Below, piece after piece: positions 35,571-43,637 of a stretch of DNA of 64,000 bases (within the stretch, counting starts at the first letter, position 1; every line of letters starts with the position of its first letter). Source of the DNA: Planctomycetota bacterium (lineage in GTDB: Bacteria > Planctomycetota > Planctomycetia > Isosphaerales > Isosphaeraceae); assembly GCA_028291545.1 (NCBI GenBank), contig JAQGHR010000130.1, positions 1 through 64,000 of the forward strand, given 5' to 3'. The translations under genes were made by a program, and so were the position numbers. The notes below the pieces were generated by a model. It made no database searches. It had not been told where the DNA came from and saw nothing but the letters and a program-made list of their open reading frames with translations.

Positions 35571-35643
35571 CGCAAGCCATCGACAACGCCCGCGCCATTG
35601 AGAATAAATTTCTCAATGGCGCGGGCGTTGTCGATGGCTTGCG
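35571..35643. terminator. Perfect 34-bp inverted repeat between convergent genes
   Basis: Bases 35571-35604 and 35610-35643 are exact reverse complements (34 of 34) around a five-base loop (taaat). This is the strongest hairpin in the window. It lies 23 bases after the basic-protein stop and 18 bases from the DUF1501 stop. No T-tract follows the stem outside the loop, so it probably is a bidirectional terminator or a REP-like insertion acting as one. Confidence 0.75.
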
Positions 35644-35660
35644 ACGTTGTGCTGAAGACC

Positions 35661-36998
35661 TCAGATCAGTTCCTGGATCGGCTCGAAATCGTCGAGCAAC
35701 GGCATGGGCCGATTGGCTCGGTCGGGCACGGTCGTCGAGGGGCTGATACCCAGGTTGTGGTACAGGGTCGCGAAGACGTTCTGAAAGGTCACGGGCCGAT
35801 CCTTGGGGATCTCGCCGAGACGATTCGTCTGGCCGATAACCTGTCCGGTCCGCATGCCTCCCCCGGCCAGCAGCGCGCAAGCGACGGCGGGCCAGTGGTC
35901 GCGACCGCCGTCCTTGTTGATCTTCGGAGTCCTCCCGAACTCGCCCCAGACGACGACGGAAACGTCCTTGTCGAGTCCGCGGACATGCAGATCCTCGACC
36001 AGGGTCGACAGCGCGGCGTCCAACTTCGGGAGCCGCTCGCGGCACTGGCCGAAGTTGTTCGAGTGATAGTCCCACCGACCGAAGCCGATCGTGACGCAGC
36101 GTGCCCCGGCCTCCACCAACCGGCGCGCCATCAAGAACTGATCGTTGCAGCAGGGCCCGCCGTCGTCGACGTTCTTCATGTCGCCGATGCCATACTTGGC
36201 CCGTAGTCGGGGGTCCTCCTTGGTCACATCCAGGGCGTCGGCCAGCGCGCTTGAGGTCAAGATGTCGAACGCCTGACGAGAGAATGTGTCCAGGCCGGCC
36301 ATGGAGCCGCTGCTATCCATGTCACGCCGCAATCCATCCAGCTTACGCAGAAGCCCCTTTCGATCTCCCAGCCGACCGGCGCTCAGGCCCAATTTCGCCA
36401 GCGAAGGCAGATCTGCTCCGTTTGGCGTGAATGGGGCGTGGGCCAGGCCAAGGTAGCCGGGTTCGCCGTTGTCAGCCCAGGGCTTGTGCCCCATCCGGGG
36501 TGAGAGGCCCACGAACGGCGGAACGGACTCATTGACCGGCCCATTGAGCTTCGAGAGGATCGCCCCGAGACTCGGTCGGCCGCCCTGGGCCTTGCTGATG
36601 ACATCGGGGTAGCCCGTGTGGCATTGCACGGCGGCGTGCTCGCCGTGGGCACCGACGAGGGTGCGGATCACGGCGAATTTATCCATCATCCTGGCGAGTC
36701 GGGGCATGTGCTCGCAGATCTCGAGCCCGGGCACGTTCGTCGCAATCGGCTTGAACTCACCCCGGATGCTCGATGGAGCCTCGGGCTTGAGGTCGACCAT
36801 ATCCTGGTGAGGCGGACCGCCGGCCAGGAAGACCATGATCACGGCTTTGTGAGACTTGCCGACGCCGGCCTGCGCCTCGGCGCGAAGCACTTCGGGTAGA
36901 CTCAATCCGCCGAGGCAAAGTCCGCCGATCTTGAGGAAGTCCCGGCGGCTGATGCCGTCGCAGAACCCCGTTCGTCGCCGCCCGCTGAGGTTCAGCAT
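35661..36998 (-). CDS. DUF1501 family protein with Tat signal
   Basis: A 445-residue protein of the planctomycete-rich DUF1501 family, distantly related to alkaline-phosphatase/sulfatase folds. A Tat signal ([19 protein letters not shown]) precedes [24 protein letters not shown], the family hallmark, then [46 protein letters not shown] and [17 protein letters not shown]. Members are usually paired with a DUF1549/1553 cytochrome-type gene; none is adjacent here. ATG 36998 is chosen at the start of the Tat region. Confidence 0.9.
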   Translation of the reverse strand: MLNLSGRRRTGFCDGISRRDFLKIGGLCLGGLSLPEVLRAEAQAGVGKSHKAVIMVFLAGGPPHQDMVDLKPEAPSSIRGEFKPIATNVPGLEICEHMPRLARMMDKFAVIRTLVGAHGEHAAVQCHTGYPDVISKAQGGRPSLGAILSKLNGPVNESVPPFVGLSPRMGHKPWADNGEPGYLGLAHAPFTPNGADLPSLAKLGLSAGRLGDRKGLLRKLDGLRRDMDSSGSMAGLDTFSRQAFDILTSSALADALDVTKEDPRLRAKYGIGDMKNVDDGGPCCNDQFLMARRLVEAGARCVTIGFGRWDYHSNNFGQCRERLPKLDAALSTLVEDLHVRGLDKDVSVVVWGEFGRTPKINKDGGRDHWPAVACALLAGGGMRTGQVIGQTNRLGEIPKDRPVTFQNVFATLYHNLGISPSTTVPDRANRPMPLLDDFEPIQELI

Positions 36999-37113
36999 TG
37001 CGGTCTCCGGTGTTTTCTGGCGTTCGGAAGGTGGGAGGGTCGCGTCGCCTCGCAAGCGCGGACCCACAATCGTCATCGGGCAAGCCAGTGTCTGGCGCTC
37101 AGTCTCGTTTCAC

Positions 37114-37132
37114 AGAGGTTAAACAAACCTCT
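37114..37132. promoter_or_regulatory. Short inverted repeat upstream of the DUF1501 gene
   Basis: AGAGGTT-aaaca-AACCTCT is a seven-base perfect inverted repeat 116 bases before the DUF1501 ATG, in an AT-rich spot. It could be an operator or a weak terminator of the upstream DUF3179 gene. Confidence 0.3.
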
Positions 37133-37221
37133 CTGTAAATCAAATCAAACAGAACCGGCGCCCCAAGTCAACGGGGAACCCGACGTGGACAAATGTTTGA
37201 TGGCGCGGCGCGCGATCCACT

Positions 37222-38286
37222 CTACGGTCGCTTCCCGGCTTCGTCGCCCCACACGGTCGTCTTCGGGTGGAATTGCATCCAGGTCGCCTGACGGATCAGG
37301 TACGCGGGGGATCGGACCAGGCGTTTCCCGGTGGAAGGCCCTCCCAGGGATCGCCCGGTGGCTGGGTCCCAGGTCGAGAGACTCTTCAGGTCCACCAGGG
37401 ATCCGTCGCGGTTCTCGAACTCAAGAAGCTCACCATCGACCGTGCGGTCGAAGACCCCATAAGCCTGGCTCTTCACGTCGAAGACCGTCAGGAGCGCCTG
37501 ATCCCCGATCCGATCGTTGATGGGGGAGAGGCGTCGTATCTCCTCCAAAGGCCAGGCCTTGGACCGATTTCCCAGGGTCATGCCCAGGATCAGCGGCGGA
37601 TCGGTCGGCTTGGCATCGGTCGTCCGGCGGCGATACGTATCGGAGAGTCGGGGGAGGGTCACGACCGTTGTCTGGGGATGTTGCGTCTTCCAGGACTTCC
37701 AATCCATCAAGACCGAAGGAACGACGGCGAGATCCTTGCCTTTGAGCAGTCCGTCCTCGGCGTGACCGAGCACCTGGCTCCACAGGCTCCCGGTCTCACG
37801 GTCGGCCATGACCATGCTACCTTCCCAGATCAGGCCGGGCAGGAATAGCGTGAGCACCCGGTCGTCGCAATTCCGGTTGAAGACCTGGGCGTTCTGGCAT
37901 CGGCTGCACCAGGTTACGGCGATGGGCTTGCCGCCGATCGTGTCGTTGAGAACCTCTTGCTGGGGCTCGGCCATCATATTGATCGGGTAGGCGCGGGCTT
38001 CCTTCACCTCTTCCACGCCGATGACGATCTCGTCGTCGCCAATCTCGCCCCCGGCCTGCGTCGCCGACAAGATGCGAAAGCTCTCCACCGCGGAGAATGG
38101 GCTCAGAATGGACTTCGGCCGGAATTCCCCAGGCCCGTCGGCTTCCTCCACTCTCGGCGCGCTCAGGCGGGGCGGGGGTCGATCGGTGTCCGCCTCGTTG
38201 TCGACCCCCAGCCTCGGCACGATCGCCACGATCAGCATGGCCACGATGCCGCCAAAGACGAGTAACAGCAGAGTATAGACCCGCAT
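37222..38286 (-). CDS. DUF3179 domain membrane-anchored protein
   Basis: A 354-residue protein with an N-terminal anchor (VYTLLLLVFGGIVAMLIVAIV) and a body of the DUF3179 type: AYPINMMAEPQQEVLNDTIGGKPIAVTWCSRCQNAQVF, DRETGSLWSQVLGHAEDG, WKSWKTQHPQTTVV, and a repeat-like second half. The WCSRC pair may bind metal or form a disulfide in the periplasm. The family's function is unknown. ATG 38286 sits just before the anchor. It precedes DUF1501 on the same strand with a gap of 223 bases. Confidence 0.85.
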   Translation of the reverse strand: MRVYTLLLLVFGGIVAMLIVAIVPRLGVDNEADTDRPPPRLSAPRVEEADGPGEFRPKSILSPFSAVESFRILSATQAGGEIGDDEIVIGVEEVKEARAYPINMMAEPQQEVLNDTIGGKPIAVTWCSRCQNAQVFNRNCDDRVLTLFLPGLIWEGSMVMADRETGSLWSQVLGHAEDGLLKGKDLAVVPSVLMDWKSWKTQHPQTTVVTLPRLSDTYRRRTTDAKPTDPPLILGMTLGNRSKAWPLEEIRRLSPINDRIGDQALLTVFDVKSQAYGVFDRTVDGELLEFENRDGSLVDLKSLSTWDPATGRSLGGPSTGKRLVRSPAYLIRQATWMQFHPKTTVWGDEAGKRP

Positions 38287-38491
38287 CGAATTCCTTCGGA
38301 AATGGTTCCCACGGGGCAATCGCCCTGATCCGGCCCACACTTCCGGAGATAGAGTCCGGCAACGCGCGGTCCCCTTTGGCTTCGAGGGATACGCAATATC
38401 TAGTATAGGTGAGCGTCGAACGGGGCGGCCTTGTCCAGGAAACCCGTGGACATGGCCGCCGCCTCGACTCTCCGCTCTGGTCCGCCCCCGC

Positions 38492-39841
38492 TCAACGGGC
38501 CAGGACCCACCTCGCCAGCTCGCGGAAGGTCGGTGCCTTCCCGTGCATGAGCAGGCCGGTCCGGAAGATCTTGCCCGACGCCCAGACGCAGGCCACGGCG
38601 GTCGTGGTCGTCAGGACGATCGACAGGATAACTTGCCACGCCGGGGGCGCAGGGCTCATCGCGATCCGCAGGGTCATCAGGATCGGGGTGGCCGGAGGGA
38701 TCAGGGACGCCACAACAGAGACCGTGCTCGAAGGATTGGTGAGCACCGGGGCGAGAAGGCCCATCGGCAGGATCGCCAGCATCATGATCGGCATCATCAT
38801 CGTCTGCGCGTCCTTCAGCTCGCTACAGGCCGAGCCAACCGCCATGTACAACGATCCGAACAGCAGGATGGCCAGCCCGATGAAGAGGACCAAGGTCGCG
38901 ATCAGGCCCGGCGTGAGCGCATCGGCGTAGCCGAACCGGGTCGCGCCGGCATACGACGCAGCCAGATACAGCGTCGTCGTGAGCATCGCCACCGAGACGT
39001 TCCCGAGCAGCTTTCCCATCATCATCTCGAAGGTCGAGATCGAACCCAGGAGCATCTCGCTGATCCGACTCATCTTCTCCTCGATCACCGTGCCGACGAG
39101 TTGCGGAGCCGTGGTCATGGTGATGAGGTAGACGATCATGGCCAGGCCCATCGGCATGAAGATCGATCGGACCGGATCGATTTTTTTCGCCGCCACGATC
39201 GACCCGGAATTCGGTGGTGGGCTTGTCCCCGGGGTTGTCGCGACTTGCGATGGGGCCGAGCCACGGCTGGCCAGTCCGAGGTTCTCGGTTATCAGGAATC
39301 GGTCGATGCGGGCCGCCAGGTTCGGGTCGACGTTCGCCGCCTTGTATCGTTGCGATCGGGCGATCGGGGAGACGACCCCTTCGAGCCAGCCGTGAAGCTC
39401 ACGATAATTCGGACTCTCCGAGTAATACTTCAGCACGATGGGCGCGCCCGCCCTGGCCTCGATCGCATCGGCCGGGATCTCCACGAACGCAAACAGTTCC
39501 TTGGCACGGACTTTCTCCGAGAGCGCCAGGACGGTGGCATCCGGGGGCTGGTCCCCGTCCTTCACCTCCGTCGGGTAGAATGCGGAAGCCGTGGGCTTAC
39601 CCTCGGGGGTGACCAGGCTCTTGTTCCTCTCCTCGGCCGCCTTCTTGATCGCGGGGAACAATTTGCCCGTCCGATCGATCACCGCGAACGGCCGAGGCAC
39701 GGTGTCCGACCGGTTCGCGAAGATCTGCATGAAGATCATCGCGGAATAGAGGATTGGCAGCATCAGCAGGCTGACCAGGAACGCCTTGGTCCGAACGGCG
39801 TTGCCGAACTCGGTCCGGGCCACGATCAGGATCTTATCCAC
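38492..39841 (-). CDS. ABC-2 type exporter permease (NatB-like)
   Basis: A 449-residue permease. One N-terminal helix (FLVSLLMLPILYSAMIFMQIF) is followed by a large extracytoplasmic domain (about 45-230) and then five to six helices, ending in a basic tail. The pattern TTAPQLVGTVIEEKMSRISEMLLGSIS is a hallmark of NatB-type ABC-2 permeases. The substrate is unknown (sodium, drugs or lipids in relatives). Its start overlaps the ATPase gene by eight bases (39834-39841), so they are one operon. Confidence 0.88.
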   Translation of the reverse strand: MDKILIVARTEFGNAVRTKAFLVSLLMLPILYSAMIFMQIFANRSDTVPRPFAVIDRTGKLFPAIKKAAEERNKSLVTPEGKPTASAFYPTEVKDGDQPPDATVLALSEKVRAKELFAFVEIPADAIEARAGAPIVLKYYSESPNYRELHGWLEGVVSPIARSQRYKAANVDPNLAARIDRFLITENLGLASRGSAPSQVATTPGTSPPPNSGSIVAAKKIDPVRSIFMPMGLAMIVYLITMTTAPQLVGTVIEEKMSRISEMLLGSISTFEMMMGKLLGNVSVAMLTTTLYLAASYAGATRFGYADALTPGLIATLVLFIGLAILLFGSLYMAVGSACSELKDAQTMMMPIMMLAILPMGLLAPVLTNPSSTVSVVASLIPPATPILMTLRIAMSPAPPAWQVILSIVLTTTTAVACVWASGKIFRTGLLMHGKAPTFRELARWVLAR

Positions 39842-40745
39842 GGCTCACGGCCTCCGGCTCGGGGTGGGCGATACGGACGAAGATGTCATGGAGGCTCGGC
39901 CTCGTGATCTCGAAATGGTGGACCTCGGTCCGGTTCAAGAGGGCCCGCAACAGATCCTGCGGGTCGCCGTTCCAGCGGACATCCTGGACGTTGCCGGAAT
40001 CATTCACGAACTCGACCCCGGACAGTCCATCCAGCGCCGCCATGCCATCGGCGGTCCGCACGCGAACGGTGTCCGAGCCGAACGACTCCTGGATCTCGTC
40101 GAGCGTCCCGTCCAGGACCTTCGTGCCCTTGAAGATCATGAAGATCCGATCGCAAAGCTTCTCGGCCATGCCCATGTCGTGGGTGGAGAAGACGACGGTC
40201 GTGCCGTTCTTTCGCAGATCCAGCACCGCCTCCTTGAGGATCTCCGCGTTGACGGGATCGAGGCCCGAAAACGGTTCGTCGAGGATCAATAACTCGGGCG
40301 CCGCCACGGCCGCCGCGATGAACTGGACCTTCTGGGCCATGCCCTTGGAGAGGGCGTCCACCTTCTTGTCCAGCCAGTCCGAGAGCTCCATGCGATCGAT
40401 CCAGGACCGGATGGAGGCGTCGAGCGCCGGTTGTTTCATCCCCTTGAGCTGGCCGTAGTAACGGAGCAGCCTGCGGACGGTCATCTTCTTGTAGAGGCCG
40501 CGCTCCTCCGGCAGATAACTGATCCGGTCGCGCGCCGTTCGGGTATCGGTCTGGCCCAGGACGACGATCTCGCCGCTGTCGGGCAGCAAGATGTTCATGA
40601 TCATACGGAGGGTGGTGGTCTTCCCCGAGCCGTTGGGCCCGATGAACCCGTAGAGCGAACCCCTCGGGACGTGCAGCGAGAGGGCGTTGACGGCGACGTG
40701 CTTGCCGTAGCTCTTGGTCACGTGCTGGATCGAGATTGCATCCAT
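39834..40745 (-). CDS. ABC transporter ATP-binding protein (partner of the ABC-2 permease)
   Basis: A 303-residue ATPase: Walker A GPNGSGKTTT, Q-loop region ISYLPEERGLYKKM, signature LSKGMAQKVQ, Walker B LLILDEPFSGLD and switch STHDMGMAEKL. The C-terminal extension of about 80 residues after the nucleotide-binding domain is of the NatA/CcmA type. ATG 40745; the frame extends 24 codons farther. It heads the exporter unit and is divergent from sufR, with the inverted repeat 40820-40839 between them. Confidence 0.92.
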   Translation of the reverse strand: MDAISIQHVTKSYGKHVAVNALSLHVPRGSLYGFIGPNGSGKTTTLRMIMNILLPDSGEIVVLGQTDTRTARDRISYLPEERGLYKKMTVRRLLRYYGQLKGMKQPALDASIRSWIDRMELSDWLDKKVDALSKGMAQKVQFIAAAVAAPELLILDEPFSGLDPVNAEILKEAVLDLRKNGTTVVFSTHDMGMAEKLCDRIFMIFKGTKVLDGTLDEIQESFGSDTVRVRTADGMAALDGLSGVEFVNDSGNVQDVRWNGDPQDLLRALLNRTEVHHFEITRPSLHDIFVRIAHPEPEAVSRG

Positions 40746-40819
40746 AAGGTCGGGTCCGAGGCTCCCAGGTGTGGATCGGGGTGGTTTGAGGAGGATTCGT
40801 CGGCCGAGCCCCAGCATTA

Positions 40820-40839
40820 TTCACAAGAAAAATTGTGAA
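40820..40839. promoter_or_regulatory. Candidate SufR operator (TTCACAA-N6-TTGTGAA)
   Basis: A perfect seven-base inverted repeat with a six-base A-rich spacer lies 86 bases before the sufR ATG and 75 bases before the divergent ABC ATPase ATG. The N6 spacing and the ACAA/TTGT core resemble the CAAC-N6-GTTG type site reported for cyanobacterial SufR. If it binds SufR it would autoregulate the suf unit and perhaps also the exporter. Confidence 0.5.
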
Positions 40840-40924
40840 AAAGGTCCGGAGCCGCATAGACGGTCGGGGAAGCCATTTCTACAATAGACAGGACGAGAGA
40901 GAATCCTCGCGAGGCGCGACGCCG

Positions 40925-41572
40925 ATGACGGAAACCTCCGATCGCCAGTTGCTGGATACGATCCGTCGCCACGGTCCGTTGACGGTGGCCGAGATGGTGT
41001 CGCATCTGGGCGTCACCCAGACGGCCGTTCGCAATCGTCTGACCCGCCTGGTCGAGGCGGGCCTGGTCGAGCGTCAGGCGCAGGTCGGTGCCCGGGGACG
41101 TCCCAAACACAGTTATCAGGCGAGTACGGAAGCTCACAAGCGTCTGGGCCAAAATTACGCCGACCTGGCCCTGGTCCTGTGGGATGAGATGATGCGGACC
41201 GTCGAGGACCGCAAGCTCCGCCGGTTCCTGTTCGGCCGGATCACTGACCGAATGGCCGAGATGTACCGGTCGGAGATCACCGCCGACGCCTGGGAAGGCC
41301 GACTCGTTCAATTAGGCACGATCCTCCACGGTCGTGGCGTCGAGGCCGAGGTCACCCGGCAAGGCGATGAATCGCCCATCTTGAAGCAACATTCCTGCCC
41401 GTACTTTGCCCTGGCCGAGACCGACCGCTCCGTCTGCGCGATGGAGCGGAAGATGTTCGAGAAGGTTCTCGGGCATAGCCTGCGACTCAGCCAGTGCCGC
41501 CTCGATGGCCATCGCTCGTGCGACTTCGAGTCGAAGCCAGGCTACGAGCCACCCCCGGCCCAGGCCGGTTGA
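40925..41572 (+). CDS. sufR: SufR-type iron-sulfur-sensing transcriptional regulator
   Basis: A 215-residue regulator. The N-terminal winged helix (DTIRRHGPLTVAEMVSHLGVTQTAVRNRLTRLVEAGLV, wing RGRPKHSY) binds DNA. The C-terminal half carries cysteines in SCPYFALAETDRSVCAM, SQCRLDGHRSCDF, with the CxnC pattern that holds a [4Fe-4S] cluster in SufR. In the family, holo-SufR represses the suf genes and loss of the cluster relieves it. Directly upstream of the suf genes, which supports the assignment. ATG 40925. Confidence 0.88.
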   Translation: MTETSDRQLLDTIRRHGPLTVAEMVSHLGVTQTAVRNRLTRLVEAGLVERQAQVGARGRPKHSYQASTEAHKRLGQNYADLALVLWDEMMRTVEDRKLRRFLFGRITDRMAEMYRSEITADAWEGRLVQLGTILHGRGVEAEVTRQGDESPILKQHSCPYFALAETDRSVCAMERKMFEKVLGHSLRLSQCRLDGHRSCDFESKPGYEPPPAQAG

Positions 41573-41592
41573 TCCCTGATTGAGGTTGTCCC

Positions 41593-41796
41593 ATGATCTT
41601 CAAGGTCGTCGTCGAACAGGGAGATGAGGGGTATATCGTCGCGAGTTGTCCCTCGCTCAGAGCATGCGTCTCTCAAGGGAAGACCCGAGAGGAAGCCATC
41701 GCGAATATCCGGGAGGCGATTGAGCTCTACCTGGAACCGTCACCGAACGAGCTGGCTGAGCGAGAAGGTCGGGAAGTCCTGGAATTAACCCTGTGA
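41593..41796 (+). CDS. hicB: HicB-like antitoxin
   Basis: A 67-residue protein matching the HicB/UPF0150 partial RNase-H-like fold: FKVVVEQGDEGYIVASCPSL, RACVSQGKTREEAIANIREAIELYLE. No C-terminal DNA-binding domain is present, so autoregulation would need the complex or other control. It follows the sufR stop by 20 bases and overlaps hicA by four (41793-41796, GTGA). Confidence 0.88.
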   Translation: MIFKVVVEQGDEGYIVASCPSLRACVSQGKTREEAIANIREAIELYLEPSPNELAEREGREVLELTL

Positions 41797-42011
41797 GTTT
41801 GCCTCTCTTGTCGGGGCGGCAAGTCCTCGCGGCACTGGGAAGGCTTGGATTTGAGGAAATACACCGTCGCGGCAGCCATGTGAAGATGGAGCATGCGGAT
41901 GGTCGCAAAATCATTTTTCCGTATCACGACGAGTTGGCTCGGGCGACTTTGAAGAATGCCCTCCGTGATGCGGACGTCGAGACCGAGGATTTCCTGGCCA
42001 ACGTGAAGTAA
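41793..42011 (+). CDS. hicA: HicA-like mRNA interferase toxin
   Basis: A 72-residue double-stranded-RNA-binding-fold toxin: LSGRQVLAALGRLGFEEIHRRGSHVKMEHADGR, with the catalytic histidine of the G-S-H motif, then IIFPYHDELARATLKNALRDADV. Family members cleave mRNA and are held by HicB. It starts with GTG overlapping the hicB stop. Gene order antitoxin then toxin is the reverse of the canonical hicAB order but common. Confidence 0.88.
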   Translation: MSLPLLSGRQVLAALGRLGFEEIHRRGSHVKMEHADGRKIIFPYHDELARATLKNALRDADVETEDFLANVK

Positions 42012-42045
42012 CCCGACTCTCGCTGACTTTCCGATAGGAGAACGA

Positions 42046-42879
42046 TTGGTGGAAGCCAAGGTCCTGCAAATCGACAACCTGCACGCCAGCATCGACGGCA
42101 AGGAGATCCTCAAGGGGGTCACGCTCACGATCCGCCAGGGCGAGGTCCACGCCCTGATGGGTCCGAACGGGTCAGGCAAATCGACCCTGAGCTACGCCCT
42201 CATGGGACACCCGAATTACGAGGTTACCGAGGGCACCGCCACGATCGACGGCCAGGACATCCTGACGCTGGAAGCCGACGAGCGTGCCAAGGCCGGCCTG
42301 TTCCTGGCGTTCCAGTACCCGACGTCGATCCCGGGCGTGACCGTGGCGAACTTCCTGCGGCATGCCGTCTCCAACGTCCGCAACCCGGACCGCAAGGAAG
42401 GCGAAGACCTGATACCGATGCGCGACTTCCGCAAGGAGTTGCGCGAGCAGATGGACGAGCTGGGGATGGACACCGAGTTCGCCCGCCGCTACCTCAACGA
42501 GGGCTTTTCCGGCGGCGAGAAGAAGCGGGCCGAAGTCCTGCAGCTCGCCATGCTTCGCCCCGCGTTCGCGATCCTCGACGAGACCGATTCGGGCCTGGAT
42601 ATCGACGCCGTCCGCGTCGTCTCCGAGGGCGTGAACCGGGTGGCCTCGAAGATCGGCACCGGCGTGCTGGTCATCACCCACTACAAGCGGATCCTGGAAT
42701 ACATCAAGCCCCAGTTCGTCCACATTCTCCTCGGCGGCCGGATCGTCGAGAGCGGCGGGCCGGAGCTGGTGGACAAGCTGGAGGCTGAAGGCTACGACTG
42801 GATCCGCGAGAAGCATCCCGAGGCCGCGAAGGACGAGGACGAGCTCGAGGCCAAGGAGAAGGCGGGCCAGTTCGCGTGA
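42046..42879 (+). CDS. sufC: SufC, ABC-type ATPase of the SUF complex
   Basis: A 277-residue ATPase of the SufBC2D scaffold, which drives iron-sulfur cluster assembly. It has LQIDNLHASIDGKEILKGV, Walker A GPNGSGKSTL, the SufC-specific GLFLAFQYPTSIPGV, signature FSGGEKKRAEVLQ, Walker B FAILDETDSGLDIDA and switch VITHYKRIL. Start is TTG 42046 or the GTG next to it, with AGGAG eight bases upstream. A Glu/Lys-rich C-terminal tail (about 260-277) is extra. It stands between hicA (34 bases upstream) and an antitoxin gene (39 bases downstream). Confidence 0.95.
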   Translation: MVEAKVLQIDNLHASIDGKEILKGVTLTIRQGEVHALMGPNGSGKSTLSYALMGHPNYEVTEGTATIDGQDILTLEADERAKAGLFLAFQYPTSIPGVTVANFLRHAVSNVRNPDRKEGEDLIPMRDFRKELREQMDELGMDTEFARRYLNEGFSGGEKKRAEVLQLAMLRPAFAILDETDSGLDIDAVRVVSEGVNRVASKIGTGVLVITHYKRILEYIKPQFVHILLGGRIVESGGPELVDKLEAEGYDWIREKHPEAAKDEDELEAKEKAGQFA

Positions 42880-42918
42880 TGGTTCCTGAGTCCCGCGAGA
42901 ACCTGGGGGATCGGTCCG

Positions 42919-43164
42919 ATGGCCGAGCAAATTTGCCTCTCACTGCCTGACGAGACCAGGGCTGCGCTCGATGAATACGTGCGAAGGACAGGGGTCAGCA
43001 CAGAGGATGTTTCCCGCGGACTCCTGGAATCCATGCTGTTTTCGGATCGATTCCACCGCTTGCGTGAGGTCCTCGTGCCCCGGGCTGAAGAGCAAGGCGT
43101 CTTGACGGATGACGACGTCTTCGAGCAGGTCTCGCGACCCTGGTCTTCGATACAAATGTCTTGA
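42919..43164 (+). CDS. Antitoxin-like protein partnered with a PIN toxin
   Basis: An 81-residue protein, MAEQICLSLPDETRAALDEYVRRTGVSTEDVSRGLLESMLF..., with the beta strand plus two helices of ribbon-helix-helix antitoxins at the N-terminus and an acidic tail (EEQGVLTDDDVFEQVS) suited to neutralise a PIN ribonuclease. Its 3' end overlaps the proposed PIN start by 25 bases. ATG 42919 is clear. Confidence 0.75.
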   Translation: MAEQICLSLPDETRAALDEYVRRTGVSTEDVSRGLLESMLFSDRFHRLREVLVPRAEEQGVLTDDDVFEQVSRPWSSIQMS

Positions 43165-43538
43165 TCGCCGCCTTTATCGGCCGTGGAGTGTGTGCCATCC
43201 TTTTTGAGAAGTGTGCCCTTGAGCACGAGATCGCTTGTTCGGATGTCATCCTTGGAGAGTTGCGCCACCACCTCGTCGGCAAATTCAAATATTCCTCCCT
43301 CGACGCGGAGGACGTCGTGGATGTCGTTCGGACCGTTTCCCGGATGGTCGAGCCCGCCACCCTCGAATTACCCGCATGTCGCGACCCGGACGACGATCTC
43401 ATCCTCGCGACAGCCGTCACCGCTCGTGCCTCTTGCCTCGTGACAGGCGACAAGGATCGCCCGGTCCTCGAGCGATACAAGGGGATTGAAATCATCCGCC
43501 CGAATCAATTCGGAGATGTCGAGTTCTCGCCTCGTTGA
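43140..43538 (+). CDS. PIN-domain ribonuclease toxin with non-standard start
   Basis: A 132-residue PIN protein. The first active-site motif VFDTNVLIAAF is encoded at 43143-43175, and the rest (ACSDVILGELRHHLVGKF, CRDPDDDLILATAVTARASCLVTGDKD) holds the other acidic residues and the terminal VTGD/KD element. The only in-frame canonical start (TTG 43161) would cut off the FDTN motif; between the upstream stop (43110-43112) and it, only CTG 43140 can begin a complete protein. Either CTG is the start or the gene is read by frameshift from the antitoxin, or is damaged. Confidence 0.7.
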   Translation: MVFDTNVLIAAFIGRGVCAILFEKCALEHEIACSDVILGELRHHLVGKFKYSSLDAEDVVDVVRTVSRMVEPATLELPACRDPDDDLILATAVTARASCLVTGDKDRPVLERYKGIEIIRPNQFGDVEFSPR

Positions 43539-43637
43539 CGCTAGGGACGTCGGCCCTCCGCTGAGGCCATCGCCTTCCCAAGACCCTAATATGACTCTGG
43601 ACGACCTCGCTCCCCGCCCGAAGAAGGATACAAGCCC

